This document shows, piece by piece, positions 34,257-43,814 of a stretch of DNA of 64,000 bases. Position numbers and translations under genes: made by a program. The notes beneath the pieces are model-generated. The model made no database searches. It was not told the DNA's origin and saw nothing but the letters and a program-made list of their open reading frames with translations. This DNA is from Eutreptiella sp. 'Long Island Sound 2002' (lineage: Eukaryota; Euglenozoa; Euglenophyceae; Eutreptiales; Eutreptiaceae). The DNA is taken from NCBI GenBank assembly GCA_964036045.1, contig OZ038391.1, positions 45,728,711-45,792,710 of the forward strand, in the 5' to 3' direction. The number at the start of each line of letters is the position of its first letter. The first letter of the stretch is position 1.

Positions 34257-35255
34257 TACCCCGTCGCCGACCACGACATCCCCAACCCCCCCATCGTCAC
34301 GGAGGAGGGTTTTGCCGCGGCGGGCTACCGCCAGTATGACCGCATCATCCCCGAGGATCTGTGGGCCAAACTGGCGGAGCTCGCCACGGTGGAACTCAAC
34401 CCGTCGATGCTCGAGGAGGTGGACCTCCGGGCCCCCGGGTTCCAGGAAGGTGGGGGGCACTCTCAGACGACGGTCTCCAGCGTCCCCCACTGGCTCCCGG
34501 ACGACCTCTGGCAGGCAGTTTTGGCCCTGCTAGGGTTCTCCCTCCCACCGCTGGAGGGACTTGAGGCCTTGTGCCCCAAGATCATCGAGCGGTGGGAGGC
34601 AGAACCCTGGAACGGCTTCCAGATCCCCCACCGCGATTTTGCACTGTCAGTGAAACAGTCACTGCAGTGCATGGTCGTGTTCATCCCCCTCACCACCTCC
34701 CCCCCGTCCAAGTCCCTCTAGGTGTGCCCGGGCACGCAGGGGGGCTATCACGCTGCGAATCGGTGGGATATTGTTATCCAACCGCTTCGCAGCGTGACGC
34801 TCCTCCGCGGGACGGTGATCCACTGCGGTGCGGGTGGGCCTGGCCGGGCACTGTTCATCCCGTTTGCACCCGTTGGCTACCGGTCGCGCATGCTGACCGT
34901 GGAGCCGGAGAGTGTAAAGGAGCTGATGAACAGTGTTCCGGTGATGCCCTCCGAGCTTCTGGCCGAGGGGGCTGCAGTCGGGTCTCCTCTGGGCACAGAG
35001 GCCAGTGTGAACTACAGCCCCCTCGAACAGGGGTCTGAGGAGGCCGAGGCAGCCGCGACCGACCCCGTGCTTGCCCCCCAAGAGGAGGACATGCCGCAGG
35101 CGCCGGCGGATGCGGAGGAGAGGCCGGCCGCGCCGGCTGACACGGAAGGGGTGGGGGGAAGTGATCCGCTCAGATAATCTCGACCTCGGGTTGTATAATA
35201 AAAAATTTTCTGTTTGGGAGTCGTTGTGGACGAAGCAAAGGGGGTACATAGAGAA
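34257..35255 (+). pseudogene. E1b gene A, middle part with TAG, fused by deletion to gene B
   Basis: It continues gene A after the E2 insertion and retains the PHRDF and VIHCGAGGPGR motifs (Arg to Cys after the second His). It has TAG at 34719 where the longest copy has CAG. Near 35145 it passes into the last part of gene B (RKGWGEVIRSDNLD-type sequence). It ends at the E3 insertion site. Confidence 0.85.
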
Positions 35256-35479
35256 TGTAACTACGAAGACAAATGGGTAAAGTGAAGTTTCGCTAAAACG
35301 TGGTAAAACACGGTAAATCGAGGTCAAACTTGGTTAAACGGTGTTTGCCATGTCCCTCCATGTGTTTGGGTGGTGGTAGGACAAAGCCATGTCAAATTGA
35401 TGTAAAATGAGGCTAAATCCATGCTTTTTCCGGTAACAGGTTGGGTCGTCTTACGTCAAACCTGGGTCCCCGTCAACTT

Positions 35480-35645
35480 TTGTCTTGTGCCGTGTTTGCT
35501 CCGTTTGCCTTCGTTTGTCGCACGTCAAAACTAGTTTTAGAGTGCGTCAAAACCAGATTTAGCTTGTACTGTAGTGCAATGCAGCTTAAGACAAAACTAG
35601 TTTTAGCGCACGACAAAACGAGGAATAGCACACGCCAAAATGCGC
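35480..35645 (+). repeat. E3-specific repeats in the leader
   Basis: Repeated words of the type TTTTAGCGCACGTCAAAAC or GCACGTCAAAACTAGTTTTAG, a near-palindrome around a GCGC/CGCG core. They lie between the left end and the gene A start. Confidence 0.88.
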
Positions 35646-35681
35646 TTTTTGCTGTTCTCCTTCCTTTTTATAGTCTTCTGG

Positions 35682-37608
35682 ATGCCCCGGAAGAAGGGGA
35701 AGCCAAAGAAGGCAGCACCAAAGGGGGGGAAGCAGGCCAAAATCAACCTGCCCACCGCGGGCGCCAACGACTCATCGTTCGATGACGACAATGAGGCTGG
35801 GCCGGTTGTGCCGGAGGGGCCGGCGGGTGTGGTCCGCACCATGGAGGTGCTTGAGGAGCCCCTGTTGGAGGTGACCCCAGAAGGATTTACAAAGGAGGTT
35901 GTGAAGTTGGAAGATGGGGATCTGAACCAGTGGCCACAATTGTCCGTGCGGATTGAAAACCTGTTGATGGCTTCGGAGAAGGACGGTGTGGTGCATGTAG
36001 CAGTGGTGTACGATGCCACATGTGTCCGTTTGCCTCTCCATCCAGGGTCGCTCACAACGGTCGCTCACACAACCCACAGGCTGTTGGGTTCAAAGGTGGT
36101 TGCGGTTGTCATCAGGATGTGTCGGGCGGATCCCGATATGATCCACCGCCTCGTCTCCATTGGCTGTGGCAACGGGCCGCAGACCGAATGCTGGGCCACA
36201 CACGACATTTCAAAAAATCAATGGGACACTGACCCGGTGGATAGGCCGCTCTGCAGCTATTTGCGGCGGAAAGCGAAAGTCACCAAACCCACAACGGCAC
36301 ATGCGCCCCTCAGGTAATTATAAGGGCCGCAAAGGCCAAGAGTGCGTCGGCCAGGGGCCCATGGTTGCAGTTGCGGCGGCGCAGCTGGAGCACATTGTGC
36401 CGGATGTGACCCATCCCACAAAGTGGGAAACAACGGCCAGCCGGGTGTACGTTCCGATGGGTTCCCCTGGTCCAGCAATCTCCACCAACCCACCTGAACT
36501 GTCCATGGAGGTTCCGGCCGCTCCAAACCAAAGTTGGAACAACTACGATGTCGCTGGCTACCACCTCATGCAGGCCCTCTTCCCCCCGGAGATCCACGAG
36601 CAACTGCAGAACATTGTCAAGCCGGAACGGCAGACGTTGGAGGAGTGGCCTGTCCATGGTGCTGGTTATCCGGGGGTGCGACTGCAAACCCAGCGGGACG
36701 CGGTGACTTGGTTTCCTTTGCCGCTCCAGAACGCCTTGTACACCGCCATCTACGAGCAGTGGGTCTTCCTGAAGGACAGCGACACCTTGGGGACGGTTTT
36801 GTATACCCGGCCAGAGGACACCAATACGGAGGATTGGGCAGGATACGAGCCACTTCACCGCATGCACCACTGGTCCCGCGCGTACGCCCACTTGACACAC
36901 ATGGTCATTGTCCCCCTTCAGGACGTTGAGGCTGCGCAAGCTCTGCAGGTGCAGGTTGGGTCACATCGTGGACAGCACACAGCGAACAAGATGCACACGC
37001 TGCCGATGAAACTTGGGGATGCCCTGCTCATGAACGGGCCTTTGTTCGTGCGCTTTGGTGGTGGTAAGAGCAGGTACCTGGTCTTTACATTTTTGCCGCA
37101 TGGGGTGCGCAAGGTTCTGCCGTGCGTGGAGGGTCCCGAGGTCATGGAGATGGCGTGCAAGCAGCCTCCACTACCGACACCACAGGAGAGGGAGTTCGAC
37201 ATGGGCGAGTGCACGCACGTGCCGGTGCCATGGCAGTATATGGGCGACGTCGTGCATCTCTGTCGGCACATTGCAGACTGCAACATGTGGCTGGCGGTAA
37301 AGGGGGTGCAGTACACGGACATTGCGCCCGATGGCGAGGACGATGTACCAAACTGTTCAACACCTTGGGTGCATCGATGGTGGGTCCCAGCCGTTAGCAA
37401 TGCGAGGGTGCCGCGACTCAATTTGCAAATGGGCGACGTTGCGTTTGCCTTCGTGCCGGCAGCCTGGGGTTTCACGAAACAACCGACCTTCGAAGTGATG
37501 TCCTATTCGCAGATGGCCCACTACTGGGGAGCCCTGACCCCTGTCGACAACCTCCGCAACGCCGCCCAGTGGAAGGTGGACAGGTGGGTGTGCAACTGTC
37601 AGTACCAG
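35682..37608 (+). pseudogene. E3 gene A, exon 1: dioxygenase homologue without the catalytic triad
   Basis: It starts MPRKKGKPKKAAPKGGKQAK (compare E1 MPPKQPKKGKGKK). A frame change near 36290-36320 is needed, then HIVPDVTHPTKW parallels E1 HIPDITHPTLY. The beta-helix region is HMVIVPLQ, QVGSHRGQHTANK and LLMNGPLFVRFGGGKSRYLV. Where E1 has HRD and IHRGAGG, E3 has RMH and FVRFGGG, so the metal ligands are not conserved at the aligned positions. The C-terminal part has WQYMGDVVHLCRH and ends CNCQYQ at a GTGTGC donor, like CSCSEK in E1. Probably a non-catalytic or inactivated member. Confidence 0.55.
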
Positions 37609-37885
37609 GTGTGCACCTACGGTTTACCGTGTTCTGGCGCGCGTCATTCCTTGTTTTAGCGCGCGTCATTCCTTGTTTTAGCGCGCGTCATTCCTTGTTT
37701 TAGCGCACGTCAAAACGTGTCTCGCGTACGTCAAAGCGTGCTTTAAAGTATGTCAAAATGCGCTTTGCTTTGTAGTACACCGCTTTCAACACACGTCAAA
37801 GCAGGTTTTAGCGCACGTCAAAACTGGCTTTAGCGCGCGTCAAAATGCGGTAGCGCAAGTGGAAACATGTTTCACGTTCTTGTAG
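37609..37885 (+). repeat. E3 gene A intron filled with E3 repeats
   Basis: Donor CAG|GTGTGC, acceptor CTTGTAG|GTCCAT, phase 0, at the same protein position as the E1 intron. It contains three near-identical copies of GCGCGCGTCATTCCTTGTTTTA and several GCGCACGTCAAAAC words. Confidence 0.75.
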
Positions 37886-38286
37886 GTCCATCTTCCAGTT
37901 GCGGCCGTGAACCCCTTGTCCTACGGCGCGCTGGAGGACCCAAAGCTGACGCCAAGCAGCCAGCTAGTCATTGCACCGCCGTTGACATCGTCACCCGCAG
38001 GCGAAGGTGCACCGGTCGGAGACGATGCGGAGGGCGACACAGACCCGATGGATCCCACGACCATTTGCACGCCTGACATTGACTTCATGGAGCGTCGGCA
38101 ATTCAAGAAGGAGGCCACGCTCGACAAAACTGCGGTGGAGATTACTGATGCGGATGGCCCGGGTGCTGAGAAAATGATCATCACCTGCGGGCTTCGCAGC
38201 AACATGGACTCATTCACGGTGACTTGCCCATTTTGGGTGCTGGTGGCGTCACGGAAGGGGGAGGAGACCTTGCTTGTCCTTACCTG
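37886..38286 (+). CDS. E3 gene A, exon 2
   Basis: It starts VHLPVAAVNPLSYGALEDP and includes an acidic linker and then RRQFKKEATLDKTAVEITDA and VTCPFWVLVASRKG, matching the ECPFWAVVQGKGG segment of E1. It ends TGA at 38284-38286, much earlier than in E1, without the coiled coil. This is either a true shorter form or a loss. Confidence 0.5.
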
Positions 38287-38372
38287 ACGCCAAAACACGC
38301 TTTAGCGCACGTCAAAACGCGCTTTGGCGTACGTCAAAGCACGCTTTAGCGTGCGTCAAAACACGGCAAACC
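38285..38372 (+). repeat. E3 repeats between gene A and gene B
   Basis: Four copies of CGCTTTAGCGCACGTCAAAAC-type words. The next cluster is at 40325-40465, after gene B. Neither gene contains them. Confidence 0.88.
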
Positions 38373-38417
38373 CGCAAAACACACACTCCAATTGTCCTTT
38401 GTGCCACGCAGACTGCC

Positions 38418-40213
38418 ATGGCATACTTGCAGTATCATGAGTTGGGATCCCGCAACCATACCACCCGCCGTGAGCGCCTAAGGGCTCTGCGTGTGTAGGT
38501 GCACGCTATATTGGGGAAGGACTGGGATGTGCGGCCGGTGCCCCGGCAACGCCGTTCGCTTGAATTGATATGTCATGCAGCAGCTGCCGAACCTCATGCC
38601 GGGCCCGAACTTTGTGCGCAGGCTGCATTGTGGGACATGCGGCGGCAAGGACTTTCCCTGCGCCAGCTCCACTATGATTTCACAACGTCTGTCTGGTGCA
38701 CGCCCATTGCAACAGTGCTTTCGCAGAGGCGTGCGTTAAGTGTGCCCCAGGTCACGGAACTCAGCTTTGAGACGGAGACGTTGCAAGGGTCCCGTTTGCT
38801 TCGTGCCCAAGTGCGGGGGTGCAAAACGTCGTTAAAACAAAAATTGGAGGTGTGGGGGGTGCTCAAAGTGCACTGCGTCGCTCGATAAACCCCCATGAGG
38901 TGCACGCAGTGCGTTTTCCTTTTGTTACGCAGGTAATGTGGGCCACTCGGGCACCACAATCGCATCGTGGAAAAGTTTTGGTGGTGATCGCGATCGATGG
39001 CACGCGGAGCCACAATCGGAGCTTCTTGCACTTCAGCGTGGGGGATGTGCGAAGCTCATTACCCTACGGTTTCGTGGGTGTTCGTGCATGGTCCGGAGAA
39101 AAAGAGTGTCTTGCAGCGGTTGAGTGCGGTGGCCGAATTGAACGATGAGATAAAAGACGTACAACAAACAACGTACATAGATAGTAATGGCTTCGAGTGT
39201 AGCGTTGAGTTTGAGATCATAGCCGATGGGAAGGGGCATGTGGCGTTGAGCGCGTGCAAGGGGTGGACCACTGCCCACCCCTTGGCGGTTGTGTGTTGGT
39301 TGTGTGGGAGGAGTCATGAGGTGTGTGTGAACCAATTTGGCAGCGGACATGTAAGAATTAAGGATGAGTGGGAACACTCGGGCTGGTGTTGAGTGCGGTG
39401 AAGCCTAAACAGAGGCCACCGGAGTACGGGCTGCATGGGGCACACCGCATGGTGTGTTGCGGGTGCACAGGGCTTTACAATGCATTACGTGACCAACATG
39501 CGTTTACAGAAAAAAGAGCGTCGGAGTGGGTCCAGTTCTACCTGGACCCCATAAGAATCCAAGCTCGAACAGTGACCGCGCAGGATGTGGTTGGGGAGGA
39601 TAGGGAGGGAGTGCACATTGAACAGACTGCGGCAGGGGAGTGGATTAAGGCTCAGGGATGGGAGTGCATTGCCGACGAGCTCCAAAACAGCAACCTTTTG
39701 CAACACGACAGTGTGCATAACGGTGTGCGCGTGCCATGGGGGGAGGGGTTCAGGCAGTGGGGGGTGCTTCTGGGAAGGACCGCTAGCCTGGTATGGGAAA
39801 AGGGTTTCTTGACAGCGACCAAGGTGAATGAGTTGAGGGCTGACCTGAAGGTGATGGGGGCACTGCAAAGGGCTTTAGGACTTAGTATTAGTTTGTGGCC
39901 CCACTTGTGGGTAGACCACATGGTTGAGGTGGCAGGGTTGTACGGGGATTTGAGCCTGACGGCGGGGTTCAAGGCAGAGGGGAGACACAAGGCGCTGAAG
40001 CAGGAGGTCAGAAACAGGTCTTTCAAGGGGGGAGGGAAGGGGAGCAGGCTCAGGGTAGTGCGCAAGAGTTGGGGTGAACTCATCCGAAACGACAATATGG
40101 ACTATAGTTTGTTAAATAAGGGGTTTAATGTGTGGGAACCGGCATGGACCAAGCAAGAGGCATACCTGAAGAACAAAAGTGCTTGGAAGCACTTGAAGGG
40201 GGTACAAAAATGA
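38418..40213 (+). pseudogene. E3 gene B: putative DDE transposase
   Basis: Exon 1 starts MAYLQYHELGSRNHTTRRER. An in-frame TAG follows LRALRV at 38496-38498, then GKDWDVRPVPRQRRSLELIC. An 83-bp intron (38850-38932) lies at the same place as in E1. Exon 2 has VLVVIAIDGTRSHNRSF (first Asp), FEIIADGKGHVALSACKGW with VVCWLCGRS (second Asp, Cys pair), YGLHGAHRMV, LWPHLWVDH and GFKAEGRHKALKQEV (candidate third acidic residue), ending TGA. Two frameshifts, near 39085 and 39385, and the TAG mark it as inactive. It is the best-preserved C-terminal half of the family next to E1c. Confidence 0.7.
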
Positions 40214-40720
40214 GAAGACAGATTGTTGTTGTGCTCGTGCCATGTGCCTCAGCGTGCATGATCATGTACATGTGTGTATGTACCCAAGGAAGGGCTACGG
40301 TTGCATTTAACCATGATTTAGCTTAAGACAAAACTAGTTTTAGGGCACGTCAAAACCAGTTTTAGCTTGCAATGCAGGGTTGCAAACCTAGGACAGAAGT
40401 AGGTTTAGGGCACGTCAAAACCTGTTTTAGCGCGCGTCAAAACTAGTTTTAGCGCGCGTCAAAATGAGGTAAAACCAGGGAAAGACCCCGTGTTGACTGT
40501 GGGTGAAGAGAGAACGACCGGACACGAAACACGCCGCCGTGGGGTGATGGCGGCAGCGTTTTGGGTGATTCAAAAGCAAGGAGGCTTGGTTTTTGTTCCA
40601 GAAACATTGTGGAATAAAGGTACAAGTGGGAGGAGGGCAGTAAGTGGGGTTCTCAATTTTTGCCTTGATTTGCCGCAATTTACCGCGTTTTAGCGAAACT
40701 TCACTGTCTTCGTAGTTACA

Positions 40721-41340
40721 AATAAGGGGGTCTTCCTCCAGGCTGAACAGGGGTCCCAAGGCATGTGACCTCTATATATGATTGATATGCCTCCATGGCC
40801 CCCGGTTTTGAGCTACGGCTCCACAGTGTACACTACATCGGGAAGCACAGCTTCTTGCACATTCACCGTCTTTTGCACATTCATCAAAAAAAGATGGAAC
40901 AATGCTTTCTTCGTGCCAAGTGTGCAAGGGCAGGTGAGGGACGGAATTTCCAGTGACAACAATAGTATGCAAGTCGATGGTTTGATCGGTGGGGGGACAT
41001 TTGGCGCGCGCCAAGTCCGGACTTCGCACGCGCCAACTTGCCAGTTGGCGCGCGCCAAGTCCAGACTTGGCGCGCCAACTTGCGACTTGGCGCGCCAACT
41101 TGTGAATTTGCGCGAGCCCAGGCCCGGGAAGCCAACTTTGGGACTTTTGTACCGTGTAGGAGTGTTTTCAGCACGAGAGGGGCATGAAACCCGGAGTTTT
41201 TCAGGGTAAGAAGTTTCCATTTACACCAAAAAGGAGGAAAAAATCCCTAGGTAGCCAGTGTAACAACATAATAGACACCCGCCATGATTTGGCTGCATTC
41301 CGAAGCAAGTTGGCGAATGTCTCTTGGCTTTGTAGTTACG
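40721..41340 (+). mobile_element. E1b 3' end
   Basis: It continues AATAAGGGGGTCTTC of E1 after E3, includes the E1 3' palindromes (41000-41100) and ends TTGGCTTTGTAGTTACG. The final base differs from the usual A. Confidence 0.92.
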
Positions 41341-41341
41341 C

Positions 41342-42180
41342 AGTTGCTAGGGCTCATTGCACCTGGGGCCAAGTGCAGGTCCATGGATATATTTGGTGTT
41401 GTCCAGAGCAGGTTGTTGAAGGTGCCTCTGAGGAGGCGTCACCTCATACCATGTGTTGTGCACTTTCTGATTTTTGTAGGGAGGGAGGTCACTGCCTTGG
41501 TACGCAGATTGGCCAAGTGTGTGCTTCCTAGGACTAGGGTCTCTGTTCAGGCTATTCTTCACAGGTTGGGCTGTCACATAGCACTACAGGGGACGGCAGA
41601 GCCAGATGGGGAAGAGACTTGGTGCCTTCTTAAGGTTTGGGAGGAACTGGCCCCCCTCCTTGGGGGTGACATGAGGATGCACATAGCAGTGGTTGCCATG
41701 TACATACTAATGGGGGACATGTATGGCACAATGTTTGAAGAGGCAGCATTGCAGGCTCCAGAGGTTGCCCAGGCTTTCTAGAGGTGGGTTTAATTTGCCC
41801 CGAAAAAATATCACCTTATATTAACTGGCTGTTGCACAATGCTACAGTCACTATTCAGGCCATACGGCCCTATGGCCTAGGAATGTTTTGGAGGGATCTT
41901 TTGTAAGGGAGCAACAGGGTGCTGAAGGACATTTGGTCCTCCTTTTGTGATAGAGGTGGGGGGGCAGGAAGCCTAGTGTCGCGCCGCATTAAGATGCTGA
42001 GGCAGGTTAATGAGCGTCTGTTCCTGTACTTTGAAGTACCAAGGTGGAACGGGACCTCCAGAAGCAACCTGTGCACTGCACAGAAATTGGCCGACGACGT
42101 TAGGGCATATTTTGCGGACGAGGAACCGTGGTAGCGCGCGCTATTTGTTTTGTAGCTTGCGCTACATGCTATCTAGTGGT
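41342..42180 (+). pseudogene. Transposon X gene, 3' part
   Basis: The frame resumes after the CA target site (QLLGLIAPGAKCRSMDIFGV) and is open to 41781, with EETWCLLKVWEELAPLLGGD and MYILMGDMYGTMFEEA. A second frame (about 41823-42134) reads RPYGLGMFWRDLL, one TAA, then NRVLKDIWSSFCDRGGGAGS. This style (aromatic 'GPL..fW' then 'K..w.S') recalls the C-terminal part of CACTA/Plavaka transposases. It ends in a GTAGCGCGCGCTAT palindrome that looks like the start of another X intron. Confidence 0.45.
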
Positions 42181-42329
42181 TTGCAACTGAATGAGGCGCG
42201 ACAAGGCCACGGTGAGGCCATTGTGAAGTGATGCAAGCGCGTTCGATGACGTTGAGACCAACAGTATGATGGGACAATAAGATTCAATGTGCACGAATTC
42301 GCGTTGCATGTTTTGTATACGGACAGGAA

Positions 42330-42425
42330 GGGTCATAGGAAGGGTCTAGGAAAGGGGGGTTCCTGCCCAAGAACGCCCCCAGGAACCCCCCTTCGTAGCC
42401 AGGAAGGGGGGTTCCTAGGGGGCGT
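42330..42425. repeat. E5-specific repeats near one end
   Basis: Facing GGGGGGTTCCT and AGGAACCCCCC words, forming imperfect palindromes around AAGAACGCCCC. The same vocabulary is at 52380-52560. Confidence 0.7.
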
Positions 42426-43200
42426 TCTTGGCCAAAACGGCATTTCCAACAATGCCCGAAAATGGGCGAACGCCAACCCGGCGCCTGGCGTCCTCCAAAG
42501 TAGGCCCGTTGAAGGTGCCGTGTCTGTGCTCAAAGTGTAACTTCACCCCCCCAAAGGCCACTTCGGCCAAGTTGTCCCGCAAGGCGGCTACAACCCGTGC
42601 ATGCAATGCACTATCCTCAAAAACATTTTGCCCCCCGTTATATCAAATTTGCCGGCCTTTGTTGGCCGTGGTGCCAAGCGCTCAGCATGAGGGACATTTT
42701 TCACCTCATCCAAAATTTGATGAAGCTCCAAAACCAGAGCTTTCCCTGCCTCCCTTGCGGCTTTAGCAAGGTCTGATGCGGCGGTCTCAATGAAACCTTT
42801 TATGGTTTCATTCAGTCGCTTCGCAACAGCATTAGCGATGCGACACGAGCCATGGCCGACGTCGCCCATGCGGTTGCATGGACCAATTGCCCGCAAAAAA
42901 AGAACCCCATCTGCATTTGGGCGGCGCAAAACTAGCACGTTCCAAACAGTTGTTGGAACTGCAACGTACCCACCCAACACTTACCCTTGTGGTAGTTGGC
43001 ACAAAGCATGGCTTTGCCATCGCTTGTCAAGGCACATACACTACGGATGCGATGGCCTAGGTGCCGCACATCCACATCGGACCGCACATCCAAAATTTGT
43101 TGATTAAGGTCCCCCTTAGTGTCAGTGGCCCAGAGACAGTGTGTGTAATCCGGACCATCAAGCGCCCACCACGTCGCCTAGCGTCGCACATCGCCTGCGG
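42415..43200 (-). pseudogene. E5 transposase, C-terminal blocks
   Basis: On the minus strand, LTSDGKAMLCANYHKGKCW (about 43040-42970) is comparable to ADGKGHVALSACKG of E3. MGDVGHGSCRIANAVAKRL (about 42860) is comparable to the YGLHGVHRQV region. HFEHRHGTFNG (about 42530) is comparable to the ExRHK block. The blocks are in different frames, so the gene is broken. The matches are short and the order is the main support. Confidence 0.4.
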
Positions 43201-43814
43201 CTGCTACTCCCTATGACCATATGTCACGTGCACTTCGCACTTTGTGGCGGAGGTTTGCCATAGGGGCGTTGCATCTGCACAGATAAAGATCAGCACTCTG
43301 GAATGCGGGTAAATGGGACAAGGTTTGGATTGAACATTTTGAGCCCGTCCTCTATTTTGCCCCTAAGATTTTCGACAAACTCAATTTCAATTTCCACATT
43401 CTCTCATGGCAACTCGGTTCCTCCTCTTGTCATTGCGATGCTATTGAAGTTTGATGGTACAATGAATGTCCCCTGTGTCCTGTATCACACTGCACCCTTG
43501 CAAATGTCAAACTTCGGTGGTACATTACGTCCCACATGATTTGTCACGCGCTTTTTCCAGAAAGGTCCTTGTGGCACTTCTTCTTGTGTCGTGCAAGTCC
43601 ACCTGACGACGGTTGGGCGTTTTGCTACGGGTGCTTTTGCTCGGTTGTTTTGTACTCGGTCTTGTCTTGTGACACTAAATACAACACACTGCAAGCATGC
43701 AAAAGCAATGGCTCCTCAGCTATAAAAGCATGAAATCTGATACACAAAGTTGTGATTGTACGATTTTCGCCATAAACTCAACCAGACTTGCAAATGTGAA
43801 AGGAAGTATGCACA
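43201..43814. other. Unassigned stretch
   Basis: It lies between E5 transposase fragments and the end of the retroelement. Short open frames exist on both strands (for example 43485-43694 minus) without a recognisable motif. A small direct repeat (CTCCCGTTGTCACATC) is at about 43825-43868. Confidence 0.3.

Larger units (their letters stand above)
35256..40720 (+). mobile_element. E3 DNA transposon (5.5 kb), relative of E1
   Basis: The terminal repeats are TGTAACTACGAAGACA at both ends, followed (after a 9-bp difference) by GTGAAGTTTCGCTAAAACG. Target duplication AA (35254-35255 and 40721-40722), within the GAGAATAAGGGG sequence of E1b. It carries gene A (35682-38286, with an intron) and gene B (38418-40213, with an intron). 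Protein similarity to E1 is clear but distant, and the spacer repeats are completely different. Confidence 0.92.
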
